From Turritopsis dohrnii (Eukaryota; Cnidaria; Hydrozoa; Anthoathecata; Oceaniidae): DNA of 64,000 bases. The notes beneath the pieces are model-generated. The model did not search any database, was not told where the DNA came from, and saw nothing but the letters and a program-made list of their open reading frames with translations. Numbering within the stretch: position 1 is the first letter of the stretch; each line of letters starts with the position of its first letter. A program made the position numbers and the translations under genes. The DNA lies in assembly GCA_027922465.2 (NCBI GenBank), contig BQMF02000169.1, positions 434,001-498,000 on the forward strand, given 5' to 3'. This document shows, piece by piece, positions 32,101-44,560 of the stretch.

Positions 32101-32142
32101 GAGAACCGATATAGTAGCTACAGTCAATGTTTCATTGTCTTA

Positions 32143-32761
32143 AAGCCGACCTCCACTTGTGCGTACGTACGTACGAACGTCCGGTCGGCGCCGTGAGACC
32201 AATTAATTTGAATCTCCAGTTAATAAAGAAACTCCATGTGTTGAGTGTTTCTTTTTTTCGCAATGTTTACAATTTTTTTGCAATGTTTGCATTTTTCTTG
32301 AAATTTGATTGACTCACATCCTAGATGGCCACGCAGCCGCCTGAAAAAGTAGAATCGAATCCTACTTCCAAGCGCACAAAATCTGGCCGTCGACGACTAA
32401 CAAAGTTGAGCAATAGTTGTCACTAAAGGCCAATTTCCATTCAAGAAAATATCCGCGCGGACGTAGGTAATCCACGCTCAGTGACTTAGAACGCATGCGT
32501 ATTGGCTAATTCATAAGCGTAGTTATGTCCGCTCAGCGAGCAAAAATAAAGTTAAAAAATTTTAACTTTTTTTAAGCCCACCGATGTCCGCTGATAATTT
32601 CAGCCAATCGTGTCTTTTGATTTCCATTTGCAGCTGTTTGGCCGCTCGGAAAATTCTACGTCCGCGCGGGCATAAGCGTTGAATGGAAATCGGCCTTAAG
32701 CATGCGCAAAACTGGCCGCGTACGTACGTACGGGCAAAATCGCACAAGTGGAGGTCGGCCT
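32143..32761. mobile_element. 619-bp Harbinger-type MITE, TSD TTA, with a nested MITE
   Basis: Ends AAGCCGACCTCCACTTGTGC and GCACAAGTGGAGGTCGGCCT are inverted and flanked by TTA on both sides (32140-32142, 32762-32764). GTACGTACGTACG tracts lie just inside both ends. Another MITE is inserted inside it, so the original element was about 345 bp. No transposase is encoded. Confidence 0.8.
32427..32696. mobile_element. 270-bp nested MITE, TSD TAA
   Basis: AGGCCAATTTCCATTCAA and its mirror TTGAATGGAAATCGGCCT are flanked by perfect TAA duplications (32424-32426, 32697-32699). Subterminal blocks TCCGCGCGGACGTAG / CTACGTCCGCGCGGG are also inverted. It is PIF/Harbinger-like. A solitary related end, GAATGGAAATCCGCCTTA, lies at about 33035-33052. 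Confidence 0.8.
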
Positions 32762-33059
32762 TTAGACGTTTGGACAAGAATTTGTAATGTTCGGATTTTA
32801 TAAGATATAGTGTGATCTAATAAACAAGATGATGTGGTCTAATAAACAAGATTGAGGTCAATTCATATTTGCCAAAAAAGTAGTAGTAATTGTTTATTTG
32901 CCATTTTAATGAAGTATAACAATTGCATCAGCATCTAAAACTTGGTTTGAAAGCAACGGATGGGAATTATGGAAATTATTGAGCGTATTTTCACGCCATG
33001 CCATTTCCATGCATGCGGGCGCGTGAAAATGTACGAATGGAAATCCGCCTTATTCGCGC

Positions 33060-33980
33060 GCGCTAAAAGTTTGTTTTTCTTTTTCACGTGGATCTTCTAG
33101 ACATGGTAGCTCTTACGGCGATGGAATCATCAAAAATTTGAAAGGACGCTGTGAGGTATCAAATATCTTATGGTGTTGCATAATTTATTGTGTCAATGCT
33201 GTTCATGTCATTGGAAAAAGTTGCAATTGTTAGAAATTGTTTGTTTCGTTGCCCTAATTTCCAATAATAAATAAAGTAGTGTGGGGGCGGGGAAGCGTTC
33301 ATTCATTGAGAAGTTTGAAGGGAAGGGAATCTATATATCTGCACACTGTTGCCGCCCCTGCTGCGTGCATCATATCCATTTGTGAAAGTTATTTCGTATC
33401 CATGTCTGGTTCCTGTTCTCCGACCGACCCTAAAAAATGTCTTACTTTGAGAGTTGGACACCCATTTTTCTTTTGTGCAGTGAGTGCATAAGTAAAGCGG
33501 ATTTGAGATTTTCTTTCAAATCGGGCTTTGTCAAAATGGCAGGTAAGAGTCATGAAAGAAATCTTCACTAAACTTCATTATTCATCTCATTTGCTTATGT
33601 TGTGAGCAATTCTGTCCCAGAAATCCCCGAACAAGCGTTTTTAAGAACGATGGCTGCCAAATAATAAATAACTTTTTTTATTGAAAATACAGAAACAAAA
33701 TTTTTCCAGACCAACCAAAAATGATAACGGGAACCAAACTATTTTCAACAAACAGCCTTTGTTCAGCAAGTATTTTGTGGGGCATTTTTGGGACACGATA
33801 GAGCTCAAAAAGTTGATTAACGTCTTTTTACAGTTTTTACAGGATCCCTTTAATGTAATGATGGTGCGACTTTTTGATGCCTGCTCAAAAACTTGCAAGC
33901 TCGTCCGACAGGGTCATTAATGAACAGTAACTTAACAGTTGTTTTTTAAAATTTGTTTCTATTTCACTTGAATTTCCATA
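33060..33980. other. intergenic, no recognised gene
   Basis: Open frames here (for example 33279-33491) lack recognisable domains, splice support or repeats. Confidence 0.3.
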
Positions 33981-33983
33981 TAA

Positions 33984-34558
33984 GAGTGCGTTTACATGAA
34001 GGCCGTGCTGAACTCAGTACGGGTTGAATTTTCAATCCTCCCGTATCGAGTTTCAATACAGGTTCTTATTTCAGTACGGTTCCTAGTCAAACCTTCAGCA
34101 GTGTTTACATGATAACGGCTGTACTGAAATTTTACCCGTGATGATTTCAAACCTATTTCTCAAATAGGTTTGAAATTTCGATACGGCTTGAAAAGGTGTG
34201 AAAGTTTTCACATTTCGTTGTTTTATTATAAAATGTGTTAACAAGCATGCGCATATTAATTAAATTTTGCTGACACCTATGAAACAAAAATACAGAATGT
34301 GCTAAATTTATTCTATTATGCACAGAAAATATTTCTACCCGTACTGAAATCTCAAACATGTGTGATTTCAGTACGGCTCTCATGTAAATGCGCTCGTAGA
34401 GAGAACTAGAAACTAGTAAAATCTATTGTTTCGATTGTTACTCGCGAACACTCGCCAAGACCGTATCGAAATTTCTCATGTAAACAGAAGGTCGATTTCA
34501 AACCGGTTGAAATCTCAAACCGGTTTGAGTTCAGTACGGCTCTCATGTAAACGCACTC
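33984..34558. mobile_element. 575-bp MITE with internal direct and inverted repeats, TSD TAA
   Basis: GAGTGCGTTTACATGA and TCATGTAAACGCACTC form the ends, flanked by TAA at 33981-33983 and 34559-34561. Inside are several copies of TTCAGTACGGCTCTCATGTA or its complement, and of AAACCGGTTTGA-type palindromes. It looks like an element that has repeatedly duplicated its subterminal sequence. It encodes no protein. Confidence 0.8.
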
Positions 34559-34849
34559 TAAGAATAAAATGAGGCTGAAACTGTGTTCTTAAAGCTAAAA
34601 TCAAAATAAGAACAAGTCAGTCAGGCTGAAAATGTCTCAAAAAATAAGAACAGCACAGATTACTGGCTCATATAAAAAAGCGCACATCAAGAGGAAAGAA
34701 AGTAGATTTTGCTTCTGTGTATTTGGCAATTTGGAGTACCTTTTAATCAATTTTCTAGAGATGGTTGTCACTTTCGGAATTCATGCAATAGGTGGGGGTT
34801 CAATTCTCCTTGGTGGCAATTCACCATACATGAGTGAATCTACCACAGA

Positions 34850-34985
34850 TTCAAGTTCACCCATGCCATGTCAGGGAAATTTACTAGATGGTACATCGGG
34901 TGTTGCAGGGTGTCTTCTAAGAGAGCATAGGGCCTTGATTGGGTTGATGTTGCTCAGAAGAGTGTCACATACTGATTCTTTTGCT
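34850..34985 (+). repeat. second copy of the 9.0 kb dispersed repeat
   Basis: It is collinear with 9013-9110 through ACCCATGCC, CAGGGAAATT, TAGATGGTACATC, TGTTGCAG and AGAGTGTCA. The open frame across it (34632-35027) is therefore probably repeat-derived and not a gene. Confidence 0.5.
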
Positions 34986-37900
34986 TTAATAAGAGGTCTA
35001 TATATAATACAAATCTGCAGCAATTGAACCAAATTAAAATCTGCGTACACAAAACACTAGTCTTTTGGCATTAGTGACAATATAATTAAAACATGTGAAT
35101 CCATTAGACATGAATAAAATTTTGTTTATCCATACACTAGAAACTTGGGATTTTACTAGTATATATCTGTTTATCATCCCAAACTAGGGTTTGAAAAAGC
35201 TTATACCATAGTCACAAAAAAGTTTCAAGCACTAAAAATCACTTATATACAAATTACAAAAAGACTTGCGAGCATTAATTGTCGCAAGCAGTGACAGGAC
35301 AATTCCCCCTTGGACAATTGCCCTCATATAGGTAGGAAAATTCAGTTTATAAACAAATTCGGTTTATAAATAAGGAATATTGACTAGTCAATACACTAGT
35401 CAATACACCTTCCAGAATTACTCTTGGGCAGCTAATTGTAGGGATCGGGGTGTAATAGCAGGGGAGGGTCGATACTTCAAGAATAGTTCGTTAATAATTA
35501 GGGGGGTATGGATTATTTTTTTTCAGTTAATTTTTCACAAATAAATCGATTTTTTCTTCCTGAATGTTCGAATATCTGTTCTCTGTTGTATGAGAACAAA
35601 TATGCTGCATATTGTTTAAAAAACCCATACTGTATGATGTACATTATGTAACTTTTTACGTACCTTACGTAACTTTTTATTTCTCACTTTGGAAATGTTT
35701 AGTTGGGTGGGGTTGTCAATAAACAAGTGAGGTTGACATTTTGAAAAAAAATCATAAATGGGAGGGGTGTTAATAAATGGAATGGGTGGTGAAATTTTCG
35801 GAAAACTGCAAATCTTCATTCTGTATGACAATCAAGTCAAATTTGAAATGTGCCATATAATGTAAAAACAATGAGATTTTCACAGAGAATGAATTTAAAC
35901 AACGTTTTCGAAGATTCGGAACGTAAAATGTTAGCTATAAAGATTACTTTGACGAATAAAATTTATTCAAAAATTAATGAAAAGGAAAAATAAAATCTGA
36001 AAATAAAAAAAAATTGTATTACTCTCCATCATTTTGGTTTGAAGTTCAAATGGTTTTTGAATTAAATTAAAGACATTTCCATTCCATTAACTCGTCACCA
36101 CCTGGCTGGCTATTTTTTTAATTAAAAGATTGCACATACTTTTGTAACTTAAAAAAATGTTAAAAAGAAAGAGAAGACTACATAATACAATTAAATAATA
36201 TAATACATAATAAAATCTTCATTCCTCAGCAGATTTCGCTGAGTAGACTTGTTTTCCAAACGAAGAAAATTTGTGAGCACTGACTTTTAATTCAAAATCA
36301 CTATATACCATATTTCAAAGCGATCGGAGACCTCACTACTGAAATGGTAGCAAAGTTTCGTTTCGTTATTGTAAAATTTAATCGTAGCACATAAACAAAT
36401 TTCCGAAGCAAAACTTTCAACATTTTGGGACAGACTTTTGTTGACTTTTGAATAAGCATTTGTTATTACACTTGTCATTACAAGCCAGGTGTGCGAATAC
36501 CACACACGTAAATAAATCTTGGCGTGTGTGGAGGCGTGCGCATGTGATCGCACGCCTCTTACGACCAGGCCTGACATCATGTTGGCTAGGTTGAAGGACA
36601 GATTATATAGCTGATACAGAATTCTCCTTATGTCTACAAATGATAGCAGTGGTTGCATTTGTTCTCCCATGGATGTCATTGGCCCATTTGATGATGTTTA
36701 TAACCACATCAGAAATAATCATCTTGCTGTTGCAAACGATGTGTGAGATTATTTAAAATAATAATTATATCAGGAGGTTCCGAAGAATTGCACCACATCG
36801 CCCACCTGTTTCCAATTGAGTTATAGAATATGTTAAATCATACCAATAATGAGCTTCTTGTACAAACAACAGTATTGAAGGCTGGCACAACAGCTTTCAA
36901 TCTAATGTTTCTTCTTGTCACCCGTCATTCATTCTGGAAGGGGGAAAATGCTGTGCATTTTCAAATGCTTCAAAATCTAGGGGGACATCCACCACCTTCT
37001 CAAAGACGGAGGAGGTATATGCTGATTGCAACGCTGAAATTCTACACTTAGTTGATAATTACACAAACCGGCAACAACTAGATTACTTACAGGGGCAGGC
37101 GATTTTTTAGTGAAAAACGCCTTTTATTAAAAATGTATTTTTCAACTTTGCCAGAAACGTTGAAAAACGCGAGAATGTTAGGGGGGTTCAGATGTAAAAA
37201 CTGCCTTTTAAAGATCATCCTGTGCCCTTTTGAGTTTGATCAATGCCCTTTTAAAACTTTATGAATGCCCTCTAATCTGCCCTTACATAGCACACCTGTG
37301 TATGTTGTTTTTATTTATTTGAGAAATGTAACGTTGTTGAGACTTTAGACAAGCGACTGAAAATTTTTCTTTCCAATAGACTCATTCATTCTCTTTGTTG
37401 TACATATGTGAGTAAAAGCAAATCTTTTTAAAATCTGCAAACAACAAATGACGTAATGCGAAGACACCAATGAGAGAGAGAGAGAGAAAAAACTAAAGTG
37501 TGATGTACCACCTGCTAAGGCAATTAAACGAAGTGAGCTCGCGCTCTTTTCTTTTCTTCTTTTATGAATGAATATAGTAGTTTGTAAAATTATTCCTGTG
37601 ATGGAGAGCAAAGAACTTTTGCTTTTATTGAAGAATTGCGAAGTCGAATACACGTGTATAGGGGGGTGATAGTGAATTAAGTGCACAGGTAAACATAGGT
37701 GCCCTTTTGTCTCTTATCGGACGCTGCCTTTTAATTCTAAAATAGGGCCTGAGGGGCAAATTGCCCAGGGGGCAGTTGTCCTAGAACCATCACGAGACCC
37801 TATACTGACAAAAGTTGCTTATAATAAAAGTAGGAAAATGCCATTTTGAGAAAAATTTTATACACAGTGAAGTCCTGTTAAAAGCAATATCGAGATATTT

Positions 37901-38238
37901 TCCTCTAAGGACATTATTCTAAATAAGAATGCACCCTCTTTCTGCATTCTCTTACTTCTACGGCAGTCAATTCTTCAGGGTTCACTTTTTCAAAAGCAAG
38001 AAAAAATAGGCGGAAATCATTGAAATATTTTTTGTGAAAATATTTTAAAGTTGTGAGCACAAAAAGTCGCGAATCCTAAAAAGGAAAATGTAAACAAAAT
38101 GTCACAAAAGTCATGAGAATTTGCTCGTGAGAATTTACTCGCGACTTTTTGTGCTGGCAACCTTTTGTGCCTTTAAGATAACAAAGTCTAGGCAGTTACC
38201 AAGGCAGTATACATAATTCTTGTATTGATATTATAGAA
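34986..38238. other. intergenic, no gene; microsatellite
   Basis: The stretch contains a direct repeat CTAGTCAATACA at about 35385-35408 and an (AG)n tract at about 37471-37486. A region at 37190-37260 repeatedly uses GCCCTTTTA-like words. No coding potential is supported. Confidence 0.35.
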
Positions 38239-41200
38239 ATGAAAATTATGAGTGTTATATTTAAATGCATCATGTTTCTGTATTTTGCATCCGTTGGGCT
38301 TTCACAAGAGAAATTGCCTTCTGGAATGAGTCAACGTAAGTATATTTGTCACGAGTCTCATTGCTGTGGTTGTTCCTGACCAACATAACTAATAGCCTAG
38401 ATATAATTTTCATCATTTTTAAATTCTGATATGATATATCAAGATCTCCTCACAGAATGGTGGATAGAAATGGTATTTATCCATCTTGTGGAGCTCTAAA
38501 AACTGAGCAATGAGATGAACTGTGAAAATTTTCCCCTTCAGGAAAGTCTGCAATCAAAGAGATCCATGACGTGACATTCCAATATGTTAGACTCAAAAAC
38601 ATCAGTTGCCCTTGTTTGTTCTTGAGATATTTGAAATGACAGCTTTTGATTGGGCAAGTAATCCAATGCTTGCAACTAGTGGCCTTATGGTAAAGTGTTT
38701 CACATGTTTTTCCATAATTAAGTAGACCTTTGGTGTTCTTTATTCTGTCTTTAGATCAGTATTGCCTTGGTTGTATTGCTACAGTTAAAGGTACCTTAAG
38801 TCTCTCATATCTTTACACTGAGGTTTATGATCTCTTTCATGAAGATGTATGGGTTTTTACAATCATATGTAGAAGGATTAATGCTTACAAGTTTTGTTTC
38901 TCATCCTGGCAACATATTTTTATTGTATCAGTATGTACATTTTCCTGCTAATTCGTGAATATCTAATCTCAGAATTGGAAAAGGCATTGTCCCGCCGCCG
39001 TTTGACAGAACAAAATCGTGAATCGAAAGTTATGGAAATGATGGAGAAGATTTGTAATGCTCCAAATTTTGTGGAATATGAATACTCTCCTCCAAAAACT
39101 GTTAAAGCATGTGAACTTCTTATGGGTGTGTACATGTTTTTTATTCTTGGTTTAGTATTTTGTCATACTTATTGAATGATTGAAATGCAATTATTTTTTA
39201 CTTATATTAGAACGACATGAGGAAGATCTCGAAACTGCTTTTGTTAAAAAGCAACCAGATATCGAAAACTTGATTTGTTTTGAAATTAGTAGAGCCTGTG
39301 AAGGTATTGATCCTTCAAAGAAAGAAAAATCGGCAAAATTCGCTGATATCGATCTTTCCTCGGGCACTGGTGATGACGTTATTTCAAAAACTGTAAAAGT
39401 TGATCCTGGTAGTTCTAAATTTGTTGTAGAAGGTAGGAATTATGTTTTGAACTCTAACTATTGAATATTTGCATATGCTTGGTTGACAAAATCATCAAAA
39501 AATCACTGCAATATTTTAATTGAAATGGTGTGTATATTTCTATAGAAATGCTCTCCTTTGCAAAGATTTTTCAACAGATTTTCCCACTGGGTATTCGTAC
39601 ATGATGTTTCTGTGGCAATCATGTTTATAACCCATTATATTTAGATGGAACCAAAGATGGAAAAAAGACACAGAAAGAAGGGAAAACATTATCAAAGTCT
39701 GATAAGAAGAAGAAGGACAAAACGAAGAAGAAAAAGAAGACAGAGACAGAAAAGAAAACTGATGGGAAAGGTGAACAAATTCTATTTGTTACTAGAATGA
39801 ATTTAGGATAGAATTATTAGTTTGGCGTCTGCTCAGATAAAATTTTCTGCTGTACAACTTGCAGACCACACTTTTATGCCGGAATAATATTAAGGGGTGT
39901 ATAGTGGTTCTGAAACTACATAAGAAGTTCTCACAAATTGGCTGGTCCATTACATAATAGCCCAAAAACCATTTTGTGACATGATAAGAGGATGAAAAAA
40001 TTCAAAATGGCAGAAAAAAACTTCTTTATAGATCATACTATAGGAAATTTAATGCAGAATAAAGTTTCCTATCAAACATGAAAATGTATTGTAGACAATT
40101 TTTAGAACAAAGGCGACTTCGGATTTACCCACGGCAACTCTCAGATTTACCCACCCTTTCTTTGTTGTTCACCAAATTTTTGCAGTGAACAGGAGACAGC
40201 AATAAGGATAAATCCATTAATTCAAGTAATTAGGTAATTTCTAACGTAGTTTGCCTAATTTTCATGGCAATTCGCATGGCTATTTGCAAACAGGTGAAAG
40301 GAAACATTTAAGACAGAACCTGTAAACTACTAAGTAAAATTTAAATTCAACTATAAAGCAAAAAAGTAGAAAGTAAAAGATTAATGGTCGACAAATAAGC
40401 ATGTATCATATCGTCTTTGTCATAATCATCATTTTAATCCTTAGCGCCTATTTCTTTGTTTTTCAACATTATCTCATTTGTATCATCATCCGTAACATCA
40501 TTGACCTTCTTGTTGCAGCAGTCAAAGCATTTGCAAAGGTCAATGCAGTTTAAGCCCACTTTGAAATTACCTAATCTAACAACTATTCTGTCTTTACATT
40601 CTTGAGATTTCCATCGTACTTTTTAGTACAAGGCCTCATCAAACAAAATGATATAATCCCAATGAGTATTTTGTAAACTGTAGACATGCCTGTGGCAGGA
40701 ACATAAACCACAGGCGTTAATGTAAAGTATGAAATCTTGTCCAACTAGGTAAGATGTAAGATGTATTTTCAAATGAATTTAAAAGAGAATATACAAAATC
40801 AATTGATCTTAGAATAAGTTGTTCCGGAAGAACGTCTTACTCATCCAAGCAAAAAAGGCTTAATCTGTACTCCGTTAAATTACACGATTCCTTTCTCCCC
40901 AATACGAAGTGTGAAATGTTATTGTTGGGTTTTTTCAAAGATTGCTTACTTTTTTACTGGTTGGAATCCCTTATTTCATGCAGATTCTTCACTACTTCTT
41001 TGAATTATTATACCATTGGCCATATGGGTTGCACCTTTACCTGATCTTGTTTCTTCTCTGAAGTCAACATTACTGCAAACAAGAGTTCGCACTGCTGTGA
41101 AATGCTTGTGGTAGAGCTATTTCAGAGATCATATTCATTCATTCAAGTTCTGTTTCATGGGATCTAACAAAAGAATTGTTTTTTTTTATTTTATGTTGGG

Positions 41201-44200
41201 GTATGAAAATAAAATAATAAGTTAGATCCCACGAAACAGCACTTGCTAACAACAGAATTGCAAACACCATGCCCAAAACCATGCAAGAGTTTTGCCCTCT
41301 GATGATGAAAATATCATATCTTTGGTGACAGTCAAAACTTTTGGTGTTAACTCCTCCTCGAAGACACCAAGACAAAAAGTTCAAAAGTTTAGGAGGATTG
41401 AAACAATCCTTTAATATCGGTAATATAACTCATTTCTGGAAGTTCTTTTATGTTTTGTTTGATTTCTGAAGCTCCACTGCATGAGTTTGAAACTGGTTGA
41501 CAGACTTGTTGAAATGTTCTTGGAATGTTCTTCCGTGTCACTTTCACTGTTTCCTTTCATTCTAGCATACTCTTCAGTGATCTGTACTGCATCAATCTCT
41601 CATCAATTTCTGAACACCAAATGACGTTTGTTATTTTTTTCAGTTGGATCATGAAAACGTACGGCTTTTAAACCTTTGTTTACTCTAACTATTCTGACTA
41701 TTCTGACAAGCCCATCCTACAGTTCTTTGAGTTTGATTACTCCTTCATCAATGTAATTGAATAATAACTCAAATGACTAGTAGTACAACGTATTGTTTCT
41801 TTTGTGAACCGAATACACATCCTAGCTATAACACTTTGATGACGAACGTCCCTTTTATATAATAAAATGCTACATCTCTTAGCTCACCAGCATCTGTTGT
41901 CATAGCCCTTACTAAGTGGTATGTTTTCCTTTCCTCTAATCCCTAAGATGTATACCCATTTCAATTTCATGCACACATGAAAACTCAATTTATGAGAAAA
42001 TATATTGTTTAAACCTTGATGACCGTCTTAAGGGCTCAGCGTACCTTTTACTCACATATGCATTGCATAACTTTTTCCGTTATTTCTTTTTACTAGTACA
42101 TTTTTGAATTCGTGTAGAGCAATAAATTTTCTTTCCAACGGCAGCGGTGTATAAAATGATATATTTACATAAATAATAAGGAAGAAATTAATCTGTAAAA
42201 ACGATCAAAAATGCGGACTTTTTTTTGTGTGCTTCTTTGAGCTCCAAGTCCTGAAGAGAAAGGGTTTTTTTGAATATTTTTGGGTTGTGTCGATTCCTCA
42301 AAATCATTGGCAACAAAGTGTGCCCGCTAATGTCAATTAATGGTTTTGTTCAGGAGAAAAACAGTTTTTTGTTTTTCCATACTTTCTGTGCTATTGGACA
42401 GTTGAAAACAATCACGGATTTTGAGCCAATCAGGATTTTTCTCCCAAATTGCGGGCACACTTCGTTAACAGGCTTTCATCTACGGCTGTGCAAAATTTTA
42501 AAGGAAATGAGCCACTTGCTGGGAAGATGGAGCTCAAAGAAGGACACTAATAATTTCTCATCACATACACGACAATATGTCAGCCTTTAATAAATTCAGA
42601 AAGTGAGCTGCCAATTTAATTAAACGCTTCTTGATTATATAACAAATTGCATTGAAGGTTGTCATAACTTAGAAATGTTAAATAACGAAAATTGCCCATA
42701 ACCAGAGTCTAATCTAGGCCGAAAGAGCGTCCGTTGATCAGACGCTGCCCTCTACGTTCTTTTTTTTAAAATTTATTTCGCTTTAAAAACTTTAAAAATC
42801 ACTCTTGTATAGTAGGGTCACAGGTTTAACCCACCGAAATAAAGCTCAGGTTGCCCTTTCCCTAAAAAGTGCCCTTTAGATGTTCATAATGTGAACCTTT
42901 TTCTTCGGTCCTTTTTCGTCCATTCTAGATTAGATCCTGATAACTTTCTCAAAAAGCAATATTTTTCCTTATAAATTTAAATTTTGTGTGATAATAACCT
43001 AATGATTACATCTGTCAAAAAAAATTGAAAAAAATTAATCTATCAGGAAATTTGGTTAAAGCTTTTGTACTTAAGCTACTGTAACTTGTTACTTGCAACC
43101 TTCTTTGCTCTCCATTTTAGACACGTGTGTATTTTCTGTAGCAACTGCCATGATAGTGTAAACTGCAATCTAACTGACTTTTCTTGGTAATGACTAACAA
43201 GATAAACAATGCAACCTTAAACATAGGATATAGAGATAAGTAGATGTTCAGATACTTTATAGGGACGAATTCATAGTCTGATTGTTATAATATTTTATAG
43301 GATTTCTATACAAAAAAGCATATTTGCATTCACTAAAATTTAGTTTTAGCCTTTAATAAAGTTAAATTGTTTAATCTATTTTTCATAACCTTTTTTCTAA
43401 TTATTATTACATATGTAGCAGTTATATATTAGTTACTCTGAGGATTGCTTTGCCTTTCTTTGGTCTTGTTTCATTTATAATGATTTTCGTGTGCCTAAAC
43501 ATTCGTTAAGCAGTGCTAATGTTTACGCTTTCGTATCTTTCGATAAACAATATTCAAACGGCAGCCAACTTCAGAGAGGAGGAGAATGGATAAACAACAA
43601 ACCTGACGACATGCTGAACCAGTTGCTCTGGTGATGCTAATCACTGTTCATATGCATTCGAAAAAGTATCAAAGGTCATTTGCGATATTTTGTTTACTGT
43701 TTCTTCATTATTATTCCCAGGAAAATGAAGAAAGCATTCCATCTTAAAGCTATCCTAACAACGTGGTGAACAATTGTTTATCATAACTGAAGTTAGCATC
43801 TTTAATTTTTTTACCATTATTATTTTACAGACCTGAAATATAAGCATATTTTAATTGCAAGCACTACGGAAAGATAAGTCTGCAAAATATGGGCTGGAAC
43901 GTAACACGAAGAATCGTTCACATACGAAACGAAACGATAGACCCGATAGACTGGAACTTTATACCCAATTTGCAAACAAAGGGACAAATTATGTGTGGGA
44001 ACTTTTTCGTTCTGTTATCAGTAATATTAAACTCGAGGATTTCTGCATAGAAACTGTGGTCTGCGAGTTGTACAGCGGACATGACAAGTTTTTGTGGTAC
44101 AGACGCCTTCTTAAATGCATCATATAGATAGTTTTGTAGGAAGAAATACCTGCGAAGTATATCTTTGGTTTTATGGGTAGGACCAACAATGTTTTCAGGG

Positions 44201-44560
44201 TTGGTTTCTTTATGTTGTTCATGGTTCCTCTCATGACCATCCCTTGGGTACTTGCTAAAATGAAATAAGCTTCCTGGAGGCGTTAAAGATAGGCTTGATT
44301 TTTGTCATAAAAATGTGAGACTTGTTCTTCTTGTTTTGCATGAGACTTTGTAAAAAGTCGACCCATATTACTGTTTATTTTGAAATCCTTTAGTTGTGGT
44401 AGCCTTCCTGCTTACTAAAATGTTTGATTTTACAGGGAAGCAAAAAGGCTCGATCAATCACTTGAACGTCGATATAAATGATCCGAATTCCATGGAAAAA
44501 GTAATGGCGCAAATAAAGGATATGACTGATAAACTGCAGAACAAGAAAGAAGAACTTTGA
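38239..44560 (+). CDS. canopy/saposin-B-like ER protein with KEEL tail
   Basis: This is a manual six-exon model: 38239-38335, 38755-38790, 38973-39125, 39211-39432, 39645-39770, 44436-44560. All introns are GT-AG and phase 1. The total is 759 nt, giving 252 residues. A signal peptide (MKIMSVIFKCIMFLYFASVG) is followed by CLGC (CxxC), KELEKALSRR, EKIC, ACELLMERHEEDLETAF, then LICFEISRAC. That cysteine spacing recalls the saposin-B-type fold of the canopy/MZB1 family. The tail holds a very Lys-rich exon (residues about 170-211) and a short helical segment ending in KEEL, a KDEL-like retrieval signal. An ER folding or co-chaperone role, as for canopy proteins, is inferred. AATAAA occurs at 44860. 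The last intron is about 4.7 kb, so an alternative terminal exon cannot be excluded. Confidence 0.75.
39484..39592. mobile_element. ~110-bp MITE in intron 4 of the canopy-like gene
   Basis: It shares TGTGTATATTTCTATAGAAATG and TTTTTCAACA.ATTT.CCCACTGG with 45833-45952, and in reverse orientation with 58049-58117. It fills about half of a 212-bp intron. Confidence 0.65.
39771..44435. other. last intron of canopy-like gene; small repeats
   Basis: This 4.7-kb intron holds a 19-bp-armed hairpin (41150-41168 and 41221-41239, CTGTTTCATGGGATCTAAC) and a MITE at 42312-42468. The open frame 43855-44127 begins just after a TTTTACAG acceptor-like site, but its sequence shows no family resemblance. Confidence 0.4.
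42312..42468. mobile_element. ~157-bp MITE related to a sequence at 2.99-3.07 kb
   Basis: AAGTGTGCCCGC near the left end and GCGGGCACACTT near the right end are inverted. The interior TCAATTAATGGTTTTGTTCA and GGAGAAAAACAG recur at about 3025-3065, so two copies of the family are present in the window. Confidence 0.5.

Noticed and set aside
34632..35027. 131-codon open frame
   Set aside because: Its 3' half is the dispersed repeat shared with 9.0 kb, and the rest has no similarity to known proteins.
43855..44127. Open frame just after an acceptor-like TTTTACAG in the last canopy intron
   Set aside because: Joining it to exon 5 would lose the KEEL ending, and its sequence has no recognisable feature. 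The 44436 exon gives a better in-frame C-terminus.
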